Part shown: positions 17,499 through 28,666 of the stretch, piece after piece
How the letters are laid out: every line of letters starts with the position of its first letter
How positions within the stretch are numbered: position 1 is the stretch's first letter
NCBI RefSeq assembly: GCF_009910705.1
Contig: NZ_JAAAXJ010000003.1
Location: 434,001 to 498,000 of the forward strand
Direction of reading: 5' to 3'
Length of the DNA: 64,000 bases
DNA from: Microvirga arsenatis
GTDB taxonomy: Bacteria; Pseudomonadota; Alphaproteobacteria; Rhizobiales; Beijerinckiaceae
Position numbers and translations under genes: made by a program
The notes under the pieces: generated by a model
The model's input: only the letters and a program-made list of their open reading frames with translations
Told to the model about the DNA's origin: nothing
Databases searched by the model: none

Positions 17499-18626
17499 TT
17501 ACATGGCGAGTTCGTTGCCCGTGTAGTCGATCTTGCCGTCGGCGCCCTTCTTCCAGACGTACATGATGTAGTCCGGACGGGTGATGTCGCCCTTCTTGTC
17601 GAAGGAGATGTCGCCGATCACGGTCTTGAAGGGCTTGCCCGCCTTCATGACGTCGGCGACCTTCTTGCCGTCGGTGCTGCCCGCCTGCTTCGCGGCCTCG
17701 GCCAGGATCTGGGCCGCGGCGTAGGAGTACAGGGTGTAGGCTTCCGGCTCGAAGTTCTTGGCCTTGAACTTGGCCACCACGTCCTTCGCGTTCGGGTTCT
17801 TGCGCGGATCCGGCGAGAAGGTCATCAGGGTGCCGTCGGCGCCCGGGCCGGCGATCGAGGTGAACTCGGCCGACACGATGCCGTCGCCCGACATCATCGG
17901 AGCCTGGAGGCCCTGGTCGCGCATCTGGCGGATGATGAGGCCGGCTTCCGTGTGGAGGCCGCCGAAGTAGACGACGTCGACGCCGGCCTGCTTCAGCTTC
18001 GACACGAGCGCGGAGTAGTCCTTCTCGCCCGGGTTGATGCCCTCGTACACGACTTCCTTGAGGCCCTTGGCGTTCATGGCCTTCTGGGTCTCGTCGGCAA
18101 GGCCCTTGCCGTAGGGGGTCTTGTCGTGAATGACGGCGACCTTCTTGCCCTTGAACTTGTCGGCGAGGTATGCGCCGGCAACCGCGCCCTGCTGGTCGTC
18201 GCGACCGCAGGTGCGGAAGGTGTTCCAGAGGCCGCGCTCGGTGAACTGCGGGTTCGTCGAGGCCGGGGTGATCTGGACGATGCCGGCTTCCTCGTAGACC
18301 TGGGAGGCGGGGATCGACACGCCGGAGTTGAAGTGGCCGACCACGAACTTCACGCCCTCAGCGGCGAACTTGTTGGCCACCGACACGCCCTGCTTGGGGT
18401 CGGAGACGTCGTCGCCGATGACGATCTGCAGCTTCTGGCCGTTGATGCCGCCAGCCGCGTTGATGTCCTCGACAGCCTGCTCGACGCCGTTCTTCAGCTG
18501 GGCGCCGAAAGCCGCGTTCGGGCCGGTGATGGGGCCAGCAACGCCGATCTTGATCTGGGCGCTGGCAGCGCTGGAGAAGGCGAGGCCAAGACCAAGCGCC
18601 ACGCCGGTCAACAGCAGTTTTTTCAT
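17499..18626 (-). CDS. livK: Branched-chain amino acid ABC transporter, substrate-binding protein
   Basis: This periplasmic binding protein delivers leucine, isoleucine, valine or related amino acids to the LivHMGF transporter. The 375-residue protein has a signal peptide (cleavage after ASA, about residue 24). It then reads IKIGVAGPITGPNAAFGAQLK and DINAAGGINGQKLQIVIGDD, the standard opening of family 6 ligand-binding proteins. VSKLKQAGVDVVYFGG and FSPDPRKNPNAKDVVAKF are further family stretches. ATG 18626 has a GAGGAGTGA ribosome-binding site. It is the last gene of the liv cluster, separated by about 215 nt from the preceding gene, and may have its own promoter. Confidence 0.95.
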   Translation of the reverse strand: MKKLLLTGVALGLGLAFSSAASAQIKIGVAGPITGPNAAFGAQLKNGVEQAVEDINAAGGINGQKLQIVIGDDVSDPKQGVSVANKFAAEGVKFVVGHFNSGVSIPASQVYEEAGIVQITPASTNPQFTERGLWNTFRTCGRDDQQGAVAGAYLADKFKGKKVAVIHDKTPYGKGLADETQKAMNAKGLKEVVYEGINPGEKDYSALVSKLKQAGVDVVYFGGLHTEAGLIIRQMRDQGLQAPMMSGDGIVSAEFTSIAGPGADGTLMTFSPDPRKNPNAKDVVAKFKAKNFEPEAYTLYSYAAAQILAEAAKQAGSTDGKKVADVMKAGKPFKTVIGDISFDKKGDITRPDYIMYVWKKGADGKIDYTGNELAM

Positions 18627-18841
18627 GAGGTCACTCCTCTGGGTGGTTTTATAGGCCCCCTTCCTTCGGGGCCGGTTTGACGGGAGACCCGTCATCCAAG
18701 GCAACATCATGCCGGTTTTTGAGCGGATGTCACCTGGGAATCTTTTTTGCCGGAGCATCGGGCCCAAAAGCCGAAATCGCTTTTGGAATCAATCCGATGC
18801 TCCGTCTTCTTAAAGGCGCCTCTCCGGGCGCCGCCCCTGCA

Positions 18842-19203
18842 TTAGCCCTTGGTCGCAGACGCCTTTTCCCGCCAGGAAAACGGACCGGTCCGCTCGTAGA
18901 GCCAGCGGTACTGGGTGGTCATCATCCGGGCGCGGCGATACTGGAAGCCGAGCGCCCCGATGATCAGGAGCACGATGGTATCGACCGCGTAGTAGTGGAT
19001 CGACAGCAGGGTCCCGCCGAACAGGGCGAAGTGGATGAAGCGCACGGCCGCGCCGAGGATGAACAGGTAGACGATCAGGGTCCAGAACGGACGCCAGGTG
19101 AGGGCGATGGCCCGCCCGGTCATCCAGGCTGCCCAGCCGCCCATGATCACGGTGATGAGAAGGAAGAGCCAGAAGGACGGCTCTTCGTAGAGGATGCCCT
19201 GCA

Positions 19204-19204
<1 letters not shown>
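18842..19204 (-). CDS. Small membrane protein of the liv cluster (DUF6867-like)
   Basis: The 120-residue protein starts MQGILYEEPSFWLFLLITVI and has three predicted membrane segments (about residues 11-30, 38-60 and 68-88), followed by a basic cytoplasmic tail. I recognise it as the small membrane protein found in Hyphomicrobiales liv operons, between livF and the binding-protein gene; the family name is from memory. Its start codon overlaps the last base of livF, so it is translated with the transporter. Its role is unknown; an accessory or stabilising subunit is possible. Confidence 0.8.
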
Positions 19205-19976
<772 letters not shown>

Positions 19977-19980
<4 letters not shown>

Positions 19981-20819
19981 GCGCCGATCTCCGCTTCGAC
20001 CTTCTCGACCTCGTCATCGGCCACGCCGAGATAGGCGGCGATGACCTTCGGATCGCTCCTTACCTCGGAGGGCGAGCCGTCCGAGATCTTGACGCCGTAA
20101 TCCAGCACCACGACGTGGTCCGAGATCTCCATCACCACCGACATGTCGTGCTCGATCAGCAGGATCGAGGTGCCGTGATCCTTGCGGATCGACAGCAGGA
20201 GCTGGTTGAGCTCCAGGGACTCGCGGGGGTTGAGGCCGGCCGCCGGCTCGTCCAGGCAGAGCAGGAGCGGGTCGGTGCACATGGCGCGGGCGATCTCCAG
20301 GCGGCGCTGGTCGCCGTAGGGCAGGTCGCCGGCCGGTTCGTCGGCCCGGTGGATGAGACGGGTCTTCTCGAGCCAGAACTTGGCCTTCTCGATCGCCTCC
20401 TTCTCGGCCTTGCGATAGCCGCCGATGCCGAGCACGCCCATGAAGGTGAAGCCGGAGGCGATCATCAGGGGGTTGTGCTGCGCCACCAGCAGGTTCTCGA
20501 GCAGGGTCATGCCGGAGAACAGGCGGATGTTCTGGAAGGTGCGGGCGACCTTGCCCTTCCAGTTGATGTCGTAGCCCGGCAGCCGCTCCAGGAGCAGGTG
20601 CGACCCGTCGGGCTTGCGCAGGGCGACCATGCCCTCCGTCGGCTTGTAGAAGCCCGTGATGCAGTTGAAGACCGTGGTCTTGCCCGCCCCGTTCGGGCCG
20701 ATGAGCGCGGTGATGTCGCCGCGCCCGGCCTTGAACGAGAGGTCGTTGACGGCCACGAGGCCGCCGAAGCGCATCGTGAGATGCTGTACGTCGAGGATGG
20801 GATCCTGCAGCCAGCGCAT
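19977..20819 (-). CDS. livG: Branched-chain amino acid ABC transporter, ATP-binding protein LivG
   Basis: The second ATPase subunit, 280 residues. Walker A is IGPNGAGKTTVFNC (near residue 40), followed by a longer insertion typical of LivG. The signature region is LPYGDQRRLEIARAM (LPYGxQR replaces the usual LSGGQ, as normal for LivG), Walker B is LLCLDEPAAGLNP and the switch region is ILLIEHDMSVVM. The start overlaps the livM stop by one base. It works with LivF, LivH, LivM and LivK at the inner membrane. Confidence 0.96.
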
Positions 20820-22231
20820 TAGCCGTGTCCTTCCTTCACGAGCGAGCCGGAAATGGCCTTGCGCTCTTTCAAGATCACCGAGGGTTCGCGTTCCGAGATC
20901 AGGCCGCGCGGACGCCAGACCATCATGGCCACCATGCCGATGCCGAAGAGCAGCAGGCGGTACTCGTTCGGATCGAAGCCCGCACCGAAGACGGATTGCA
21001 GGAAGGTCAGGTTGCGCAGGATCTCGGGGCCGCCGACCAGCACGATGGCGGCGATCGCCACGCCGATCTGCGAGCCCATGCCGCCCAGAACCACGATGGC
21101 CAGGATGATCGCCGATTCCAGGAAGTTGAAGCTTTCCGGGGAGACGAAGCCCTGGCGGACCGCGAAGAACGAACCGGCGAAGCCGCCGAACATGGCGCCG
21201 ATGGCGAAGGCCGTCAGCTTGGTGTTGGTGGTGTTGATGCCCAGCGACCGGCAGGCGATCTCATCCTCGCGCAGCGCCTCCCAGGCGCGGCCCACGGGCA
21301 GCTTGCGCAGGCGCATGGTGACGAAATTGGTGATGAGCGCCAGCGCCAGGATGAGATAGTAGAAGAAGATCATCCGGTGCATGCTGTTGAATTCAAGCCC
21401 GAAGGTTTGCGCAAAGCCGCCTTCGCCAGCCGTGAACGGGATGCCGAAGAAGGTTGCACGCGGGATCGAGGAGATGCCGGCGCCGCCCCCTGTCACGTCC
21501 ACCCAGTTGATGAGCACGAGGCGGATGATCTCGCCGAAGGCGAGTGTCACGATGGCGAGATAATCGCCGCGCAGGCGCAGCACCGGAAAGCCCAGGATCA
21601 TGCCCCAGAAGGCGGCGAGAATGCCGGCGAGCGGCAGGCAGATCCAGAACGACAGGCCGAAGGTGGTCGAGAGCAGGGCATAGGTGTAGGCCCCGACCGC
21701 GTAGAAGGCGACATAGCCCAGGTCGAGCAGGCCGGCGAGGCCCACCACGATGTTGAGGCCCCAGCCGAGCATCACGTAGGTGAGGATCAGGATGCCCAGA
21801 TCCACCCAGTAGCGGGATTCGGTGAGGCCGCCCTGGATCAGGTAGATGATGAGCGGGAAGAACAGCGCCACGCCCAGGAACATGGGCAACGCGAAGCGCG
21901 ACACGTGCTGGAAGGCGCTGGGGGTCGCATGGACCGCCTCGGTCGCCTGGCGCGCGCTGGGCGTCGCCTTGCCGTAGGCCCTGGAGGCCGTGAAGGCATG
22001 CAGAACGAGACGCAGGCCGAACACGATGGCGCAGACGATCGCCACCAGGCCCCAGCGGGGGGTGAGGAACAGGTCGGCGCCGGCCTGATCCGTCCTGTAG
22101 GCCAGGATCGGGATCGACAGGCCCAACGTGATCAGGGTCGTCTTGAAGGCGTCCTTGAGGGCCGCGTTCAGATCGAAGCTGCGGGTCACGGCCTGGGTCT
22201 GGGCCGCGGTGGTGATGGAAGGAGCGTTCAT
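20819..22231 (-). CDS. livM: Branched-chain amino acid ABC transporter, permease LivM
   Basis: The membrane subunit of 470 residues is longer than the 320-420 of many LivM proteins. The extra part is an N-terminal extension with two hydrophobic segments (about residues 30-75). The core shows [33 protein letters not shown] split over the membrane region near residue 160, [20 protein letters not shown] as the coupling helix contacting the ATPases, and [18 protein letters not shown] near the end. It is followed directly by livG and preceded by livH with a 14-nt gap. Confidence 0.95.
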   Translation of the reverse strand: MNAPSITTAAQTQAVTRSFDLNAALKDAFKTTLITLGLSIPILAYRTDQAGADLFLTPRWGLVAIVCAIVFGLRLVLHAFTASRAYGKATPSARQATEAVHATPSAFQHVSRFALPMFLGVALFFPLIIYLIQGGLTESRYWVDLGILILTYVMLGWGLNIVVGLAGLLDLGYVAFYAVGAYTYALLSTTFGLSFWICLPLAGILAAFWGMILGFPVLRLRGDYLAIVTLAFGEIIRLVLINWVDVTGGGAGISSIPRATFFGIPFTAGEGGFAQTFGLEFNSMHRMIFFYYLILALALITNFVTMRLRKLPVGRAWEALREDEIACRSLGINTTNTKLTAFAIGAMFGGFAGSFFAVRQGFVSPESFNFLESAIILAIVVLGGMGSQIGVAIAAIVLVGGPEILRNLTFLQSVFGAGFDPNEYRLLLFGIGMVAMMVWRPRGLISEREPSVILKERKAISGSLVKEGHG

Positions 22232-22245
22232 GGCTCTTAAGCTCC

Positions 22246-23166
<921 letters not shown>

Positions 23167-23461
23167 GTCCTACCCTTGCCCCTCTGGAAGGGGTCATTCT
23201 TGGGAAACACCGCAGGAAAGCACGATGCATGAACATCGCCAACCCTGACGTAAGGTGCTGGTGCCTTTAGCAAACGGATTTTCATTCGACAACGTACTGT
23301 TAAGATTCCTATCACCCCATTTAATGGAATTCGGGGCAGCCATTGGTCGAAGAGGGGCTCGGGCGCCTGCGCGGCCGCTTCCCAAGGCAGGGGCGAGGGA
23401 CCATATGGCCCATGAACGGCCTTGTGTTCCGCCCGCAAAGAGTGTGAAGAGGCTTGTCTGG

Positions 23462-23995
23462 ATGACGATGTTGAAGAGCCAAGCCCCTTCCCCTTCAGCC
23501 GCCACCGGCGCTGCCGCCCCTGACGCCGCGCTGTTCCGGGAGGGCATGAGCCGCGTCGCCGGCGCGGTGCACATCGTCACCACGGACGGCATGGCCGGCC
23601 GCGCGGGGTTCACGGCGACGGCGGTCACGCCGGTCACGGACAGCCCGGCCTCGCTCCTCGTCTGCGTCAACACCGCATCCCGCTCGGCCCAGGCGCTCCT
23701 GGCGAACCGGGTCTTCTGCGTGAACACCCTGAGCATGGCCGATCTTGCCCTGGCGGATATCTTTGCCGGACGGGCCGGCCTTCACGGGCAGGAACGCTTC
23801 ACGAAGGGGGAATGGGACAAGCTCGCGACCGGATCGCCGGCCCTGGTCTCGGGGCTCGTGTCCTTCGACTGCCGCATCAGCGATGCCCGCGTCGTTGCGA
23901 CCCATAACGTGATCATCGGGGAAATCGTCCGGATCCGGCTCGGACGGCAGGAGCCCGCTCTCGTCTACAGGGAGCGGCACTACCACGCGCTCTGA
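23462..23995 (+). CDS. Flavin reductase-like (FMN-binding split-barrel) protein
   Basis: The 177-residue protein matches the flavin reductase family that reduces FMN with NAD(P)H, often for a partner monooxygenase. It contains FREGMSRVAGAVHIVTTDG, RAGFTATAVTPVTDSPASLLVCVN, RVFCVNTLS and ISDARVVATHNVIIGEIV, in family order. ATG 23462 is chosen because AAGAGG lies ten bases upstream. The frame continues upstream to 23255, but that part is low-complexity. No monooxygenase gene is adjacent, so its partner is unknown. Confidence 0.88.
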   Translation: MTMLKSQAPSPSAATGAAAPDAALFREGMSRVAGAVHIVTTDGMAGRAGFTATAVTPVTDSPASLLVCVNTASRSAQALLANRVFCVNTLSMADLALADIFAGRAGLHGQERFTKGEWDKLATGSPALVSGLVSFDCRISDARVVATHNVIIGEIVRIRLGRQEPALVYRERHYHAL

Positions 23996-24022
23996 GGCTG
24001 CGGGAGCGGCTTCTGGAAAGGA

Positions 24023-24054
24023 AAAGCCCTCCACGGGGGCACATGGAGGGCTTT
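24023..24054 (+). terminator. Terminator of the flavin-reductase gene
   Basis: AAAGCCCTCCA (24023-24033) pairs perfectly with TGGAGGGCTTT (24044-24054) across a 10-nt loop, 28 nt behind the stop codon. Confidence 0.85.
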
Positions 24055-24059
24055 GGGGT

Positions 24060-24461
24060 CTCGAAGACCATGGGGCGCGGCCTTCTCGGAAGGTAATGCG
24101 GACTGGGTGGCTTGGTTCCAAAGCAATTTGCCTTTCGTAAGGCCAAGGCGCGCGGGAGCGGAGGGCCTTCGGAACGATACGGAATATCTCTGCCCAGGAG
24201 TTGTCTCCGGAGCGGGTTGCGCCAGATCCTCATTGAAGTCTTGCCTGTTTCATGGTGTCTTGTTTGCATTACGGTCGTCATCTAAAGAGCTGGGGCAGGG
24301 ATGTTGGCGAGTTCGACAGTTTCAGATGATTCCGCAGCCGTAATGCCGTCCGTTCCGTTCCGATCCTCCTCCAGAAGATTCCGCGGAAGGGAAGGAACGC
24401 GACAGATCCCTGCGCTCGCAAGTTCCGCAGCGACGGCGGCCGGTCAGCAGGCAGACGGGCC
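24060..24461. other. Intergenic stretch before the HWE kinase gene
   Basis: About 400 nt without a credible gene. I looked for a general-stress (EcfG-type) promoter, since HWE kinases often belong to that response, and found GGAAC half-sites but no correctly spaced partner. I see no RNA gene or repeat here. Confidence 0.5.
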
Positions 24462-25970
24462 GTGAACAAACTCGGCGCACGGGAGGCATCGTCCCGATCC
24501 CAGAAAGCCGACAAGCCGGTCGCATCGCCTCCTTCCAAGTCGGTGTCGGCAGCTCGGCCAGGGGATGAGGTCGACGGTGGCAGTGCCCGCCGCGCGGCAG
24601 CCCTCGCAATTGCGGGGCTCGGCACGTTCGAGTGGAGCCTGCTCACCAGCGAGGTGCGTCTCGACGAGAGAAGCCGGGAGATCTTCGGGTTCGAGCCCGG
24701 CGAGGGGCATTCCGTGCAGGAGGTGCTCGGCCGCATCCACCCGGACGACCTGTCCGGGGTGCATGATTCGGTGCGGGCATGCGCCGACGGGCATTCCCGC
24801 CTCGACGTCAGCTTCAGGATGCTGCACCCGGACGGCGCCACACGAATCGTGACGGCCATGGGCGATGCGGCATGCAAAGCCGAGGGCCGTGCGGAGAGCA
24901 TCATCGGGGTTTTCGCGGATTCCACTGCTGGCCGGCGGGTCGAGACGGGCACCCGCGAGAGCGAAGAGCGCTACCGCTCCTTCGTTGCGCACAGCTCGGA
25001 AGGCATCTGGCTCCTGGAATTCGATCCGCCGCTCGATACATCCCTGTCGGTGGAAGAGCAGATCGACCGCGCCTATCGGGACGGGCGCTTCGTCGATTGC
25101 AACGATGCCATGGCGCGCATGTACGGGCTTGCCCGCGCCGAGGATCTCATCGGCAAGACCCTCGACTTTCCGCTCCCCGCCTCCGACCCGGCCGCGAGGG
25201 CCTATCTCGAAGGGATCATCCGCGCGGGATACAGCGTGACGGACGTGGAATCGACGGAGCACGATGCCGCCGGGAACCTGAAGCATTTTGCCAACAGCAT
25301 GATCGGGGTGGTCGAGAACGGCGGGCTCAGGCGGCTCTGGGGCATCCAGCGCGACATCACCGACCGCATGCAGGCCGAGGAGCAGCGCACGCTCCTGATC
25401 CATGAGCTGAACCACCGGGTCAAGAACACCCTCGCCACGGTCCAGTCCATCGCTTCCCAGACCCTGCGCAACGCCCGCACCATGCAGGAGGCGAAGGGAG
25501 CCTTCGAGGAGCGGCTGATCGCCCTCGCCAGGGCGCATGACGTGCTCACCCAGGAAAACTGGGAGGGGGCCAACATCCGGGAGATCGTCGCCCAGGCGCT
25601 TGCCCCCTATGCCGGCCAGAACCGGAACCGCCTGGAGATGAGAGGGCCCGAGCTCCGCCTGCTGCCGCGGGTGGCGCTTGCCCTGTCGATGGCCCTGCAG
25701 GAGCTCGCCACCAATGCGGTGAAGTACGGGGCGCTCTCCAGCCCGCAGGGCCGGGTTCTGGTGGCCTGGTCGGTCGAGGAGGCCGGGCCGTCGCCTCGTC
25801 TCTGCCTGCGCTGGGAGGAAAGCGGCGGGCCGGCCGTCCGGCCGCCCACCCATCAGGGCTTCGGCTCCCGCCTCATCGAGCGGAGCCTGGCGCGGGAGCT
25901 GAACGGCGAGGCGCGCATCGAGTTTCGTCCGGATGGGGTCGTCTGCTCCGTAAGCGCTCCTCTCGCCTGA
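24462..25970 (+). CDS. PAS-domain sensor histidine kinase of the HWE family
   Basis: This soluble two-component sensor has 502 residues. A short low-complexity start is followed by two PAS domains (about 50-150, with FGFEPGEG and GRIHPDDL; and 165-300, with AHSSEGIWLLEFDPPLD and WGIQRDITDRMQAEEQ). The kinase module begins LLIHELNHRVKNTLATVQSI; the phosphorylated histidine is near residue 317. The WEE in LCLRWEESGGP fits the WxE motif that names the HWE family. No membrane segment is present, so the signal is cytoplasmic (light, redox or ligand). The GTG start at 24462 is the best available. No response regulator is adjacent. Confidence 0.9.
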   Translation: MNKLGAREASSRSQKADKPVASPPSKSVSAARPGDEVDGGSARRAAALAIAGLGTFEWSLLTSEVRLDERSREIFGFEPGEGHSVQEVLGRIHPDDLSGVHDSVRACADGHSRLDVSFRMLHPDGATRIVTAMGDAACKAEGRAESIIGVFADSTAGRRVETGTRESEERYRSFVAHSSEGIWLLEFDPPLDTSLSVEEQIDRAYRDGRFVDCNDAMARMYGLARAEDLIGKTLDFPLPASDPAARAYLEGIIRAGYSVTDVESTEHDAAGNLKHFANSMIGVVENGGLRRLWGIQRDITDRMQAEEQRTLLIHELNHRVKNTLATVQSIASQTLRNARTMQEAKGAFEERLIALARAHDVLTQENWEGANIREIVAQALAPYAGQNRNRLEMRGPELRLLPRVALALSMALQELATNAVKYGALSSPQGRVLVAWSVEEAGPSPRLCLRWEESGGPAVRPPTHQGFGSRLIERSLARELNGEARIEFRPDGVVCSVSAPLA

Positions 25971-26041
25971 AGGATCCCGCCCTTGGAACCATCGGGCCCG
26001 CCGCGCCCTTGAGAGGCATATGGCTTTTCAAGGAAACGGCG

Positions 26042-26110
26042 ATGCTCAAGCTCATCAGAAACCTCTTCATCCTCCGGCAGGCCTGGAAGATGATCAGGCG
26101 CCGGCGCTAG
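26042..26110 (+). CDS. Possible 22-residue basic peptide
   Basis: A short frame, ATG to TAG, begins MLKLIRNLFILRQAWK and ends in a run of arginines. AAGGAAA lies five bases before the ATG. The sequence forms an amphipathic helix with a hydrophobic first half and a strongly basic end. It lies between the HWE kinase and a convergent formyltransferase gene. With 22 codons chance is a serious alternative; the good ribosome-binding site is the main support. Confidence 0.35.
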   Translation: MLKLIRNLFILRQAWKMIRRRR

Positions 26111-26123
26111 CGGCGGCCCGTGC

Positions 26124-26972
26124 TCAGGATCTCCGCGAAGGCCCCGGAGCATAGGGGCTCCACCCGCTGATCTGGACGAAGCCGTCACTGGCAGCGGCGA
26201 CCAGGTGCCTGCGATGCCGGTGGACGAGGGTGCCGGGCCTGTAGCGGTGCGGCTCCTCCCACCCCGTGGCCTCCCACACGTAAACATAGCGGGAATCGAT
26301 CTGGGCGAAGGCCTCGATGGAGCCGAAGGCGCGGATCGTCCGAAGCACATCCTGCACGCGGCCGGTCCAGTCCACCGAGCGCTGGCTCTGGGTGACCCGG
26401 GGCCAGTAGGTGCCCGGCCCCTGCGGCGCCGCCTCCCGCCAGAGCCGCGGCAGGTCCTCGGCCAGTTCCGCCGCAATGGCCTTGGCCGCCATCTGGCACT
26501 TGGCGAGCAGCGTGTCGTGCGTCTCGGCCCGGCTCAAGGGAAAGCGCTTCTGGGCGAGGATCGCGCCGGTGTCGAAGGCGGGCTCGAGGGCATGGACGGT
26601 CATGCCCCATTCCTGGAGATCGTCCAGGATCGCCTGGAACAGCGGATAGGGCCCGCGGCCCAGGGGCAGGGGCGAGGGGTGGAAGTTGACGGCGTAGGGA
26701 AGGTGGCGCTCCCAGCCGGTGATCAGCCACGGGTAGCCCGCCACCACGAGGACATCGCAGTCCATGGCCTTCAGGCCTGCGAGGTCGGCGGGCAGGATGC
26801 GCGACATCTGCACCGGCAGCCTCAAGGAGCGGGCGCGGGCGAGCGTCACGTCGTTGAAGTCGTAGATGCCGTCGCAGGGGCGGCTGAAGAGCTTGACGGG
26901 CTCCCAGCCCTTGGCGAGCAGCGTCTCGAAAACATCTCCGAGAAAATCGATTCCGGCGAAGGCGAAACGCAT
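26124..26972 (-). CDS. Formyltransferase-family protein
   Basis: The 282-residue protein has the fold of methionyl-tRNA or sugar formyltransferases, which transfer a formyl group from 10-formyltetrahydrofolate. It begins MRFAFAGIDFLGDVFETLL, has CDVLVVAGYPWLI and the catalytic-site stretch NFHPSPLPLGRGPYP near residue 105 (Asn and His of the N-x-H-x-S type), then FDTGAILAQKRFPL. The C-terminal region differs from Fmt, so it is probably not the tRNA enzyme itself. The ATG at 26972 directly precedes the fold. The acceptor is unknown. Confidence 0.8.
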   Translation of the reverse strand: MRFAFAGIDFLGDVFETLLAKGWEPVKLFSRPCDGIYDFNDVTLARARSLRLPVQMSRILPADLAGLKAMDCDVLVVAGYPWLITGWERHLPYAVNFHPSPLPLGRGPYPLFQAILDDLQEWGMTVHALEPAFDTGAILAQKRFPLSRAETHDTLLAKCQMAAKAIAAELAEDLPRLWREAAPQGPGTYWPRVTQSQRSVDWTGRVQDVLRTIRAFGSIEAFAQIDSRYVYVWEATGWEEPHRYRPGTLVHRHRRHLVAAASDGFVQISGWSPYAPGPSRRS

Positions 26973-27178
26973 TCCCGGTGCTCTCCTTCCGCGATGCTTC
27001 CGATCAGGCTCTGATCCGAGCAATCAACGCAAGATCGCGGGGATGTGCAAGTCCATTCACTTGCGGGAACCTCGAACTGCACTCAAGATTTAGCCTTGAG
27101 CATAGGGCAGGAAACCGCCTGTGCCGTCGGGGCGGACGCCTGTCCTCAAGGCTCGACCGGGCTTGAGAAGGAGTTCGC

Positions 27179-27448
27179 ATGGTATCGAAGGATTTCATCC
27201 GCCAGATGGAAGGCTACGGGCTCACGACCGCCAAGATCCTCTACCGGATGCCCGACCATCCGACCTTCCTGCAAACCTATATCTGGCAGGAATACGACCT
27301 GGCCCCGCGCTTTCCCGTGCTGATCGACTTCCTCGAGTTCTGGAAGCGGGAACTCGCCGGGCCCCTGCACTCGGTGACGATCACCCATGCCCAGCTGATC
27401 CGGCCTGCCGAGTTCCGCGCGGTCCAGGGCGAGATCAACATTCATTGA
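27179..27448 (+). CDS. usg: Usg-like family protein
   Basis: The 89-residue protein begins MVSKDFIRQMEGYGLTTAKI and contains LYRMPDHPTFLQTYIWQEYD and PRFPVLIDFLEFWKREL. This is the Usg-like family widespread in Hyphomicrobiales, named after a gene next to an amino-acid biosynthesis locus; its function is unknown. There is no signal peptide. GAGAAGGAG lies before the ATG. The length is normal. Confidence 0.88.
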   Translation: MVSKDFIRQMEGYGLTTAKILYRMPDHPTFLQTYIWQEYDLAPRFPVLIDFLEFWKRELAGPLHSVTITHAQLIRPAEFRAVQGEINIH

Positions 27449-27518
27449 GAAGCCTTGGCCCGGGAGCCCAAGTCGGGTAGAGAGGCGCCCTGAGCATCCT
27501 CGAACCTGCCAGGGCTCC

Positions 27519-28115
27519 TTGTTTTCCAACGCACGCACCTCCCAAATCCTGCTCGCCCTCGCATCCCAGCCAGGGGAGCGACTGACCGTGCGCGAGATCA
27601 TGGCGGTGCTCCAGGACAGGGCCTTCGCGCTGCTCATCGTCCTGCTCGGCCTGCCCAACTGCCTGCCCATGCCGCCGCCGATCCCGCTGGTCTGCGGCCT
27701 CCTGCTGGCGCTGGTTGCGATCCAGATCGTCTTCGGACGGGATTCGCCCTGGCTGCCGCGCCAGCTCATGAACCGCTCGGTCGCCCGCACGGACGTGGAG
27801 CGGGCGGTGGGCCGCGCCGTTCCCGCCTTCCGGCGCCTGGAGCGCATCTCGCGCCCGCGCATGACCTTCCTCGACACGCCCGTGGCCATGCGCCTCATGG
27901 GCGCGGTCGTCCTTGTCCTGTCGCTGGGGCTTCTCTTCGCGCCGCCCTTCGTCGGGCAGATCCCGCTGGGCCTGGCCGTGTGCCTCGTGGGGCTGGGGCT
28001 GGTCGAGCGCGACGGCCTCGTGGTGGTGGGCGGCCTCCTGATCGGCTCCGTCGGCCTGACGCTGAGCCTCGGCTTCGTCTACGCGATCTTCACCGGGATC
28101 GACACGCTCATGTGA
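27519..28115 (+). CDS. exoD: ExoD family membrane protein
   Basis: The 198-residue protein has a cytoplasmic N-terminal part (SQILLALASQPGERLTVREI) and about four membrane segments, with the family stretches LLGLPNCLPMPPPIPLVCG and DSPWLPRQLMNRSV. ExoD homologues influence exopolysaccharide production and alkaline tolerance in rhizobia; the molecular action is unknown. The start is uncertain: the frame has no ATG before the conserved region, so a TTG at 27519 with AGGG upstream is used here. Confidence 0.85.
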   Translation: MFSNARTSQILLALASQPGERLTVREIMAVLQDRAFALLIVLLGLPNCLPMPPPIPLVCGLLLALVAIQIVFGRDSPWLPRQLMNRSVARTDVERAVGRAVPAFRRLERISRPRMTFLDTPVAMRLMGAVVLVLSLGLLFAPPFVGQIPLGLAVCLVGLGLVERDGLVVVGGLLIGSVGLTLSLGFVYAIFTGIDTLM

Positions 28116-28121
28116 GGGAGC

Positions 28122-28146
28122 CTGCGGCCGCGCCGGGCGGCCGCAG
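28122..28146. terminator. Hairpin between convergent exoD and PRC-barrel genes
   Basis: CTGCGGCCGC (28122-28131) and GCGGCCGCAG (28137-28146) are perfect inverted copies with a 5-nt loop, placed 6 nt behind exoD and 11 nt behind the opposite gene. No T-run is present. Confidence 0.6.
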
Positions 28147-28157
28147 ACGCTGCAAGG

Positions 28158-28598
28158 TCAGTCGTTGTCGTCGAACTCAGGCGCCGACTTGAGCTGATCG
28201 ACCGGCATGGTGACCATGATCCGGACGTCGTCGGAATTCCGCGCTGCGGAGGCGCCGCCCGCCTGGCCCTGGTTCTGGACGGAGCCCGTTGCCGCGACGT
28301 CGCCGGCACCCATCCGGACCGCGCTCAGGGGCAGGGCCACCGTGCGGTCGCCGAGGCCTTCCTCCACCTCGACGACGAGGGCCACCACGCGGCCGTCACG
28401 GTCGAGCACCAGATCCTCCACGTCGCCGATGTCCTCGTTGTTGGCGCCGAGCACCTCTTCGTCCATGATCTTCGAGGCCAGCATCTGGCCCGGCTCGAGA
28501 CGGGTGATGAAGCCTGCGGAGCCCGAGGTGGACTGGGCCAGCGCGGCAGAGGCGAGCAGGGTGGAGGCGAGCAGGCTCGCGGTCATCAAGGTTTTCAT
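28158..28598 (-). CDS. Exported PRC-barrel domain protein
   Basis: The 146-residue protein has a signal peptide (cleavage after ALA, about residue 22). One PRC-barrel domain follows: LASKIMDEEVLGANNEDIGDV then DLVLDRDGRVVALVVEV and TVALPLSAVRM. PRC barrels are small beta-barrels used in the photosynthetic reaction centre H subunit, RimM and many exported proteins in this group. The function is unknown. GGGAGATCG ahead of ATG 28598 supports the start; the longer open frame upstream is antisense-like and overlaps radC. Confidence 0.85.
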   Translation of the reverse strand: MKTLMTASLLASTLLASAALAQSTSGSAGFITRLEPGQMLASKIMDEEVLGANNEDIGDVEDLVLDRDGRVVALVVEVEEGLGDRTVALPLSAVRMGAGDVAATGSVQNQGQAGGASAARNSDDVRIMVTMPVDQLKSAPEFDDND

Positions 28599-28666
28599 CA
28601 ACGATCTCCCATTGCGTTTCGGTGCAGGTGTAACGCAACCGGGCGGGCTTGGTTCTGCGGTCAAGC

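Noticed and set aside
24060..24461. A general-stress (EcfG) promoter before the HWE kinase
   Set aside because: GGAAC half-sites exist, but no CGTT-like partner sits 16-17 nt downstream.
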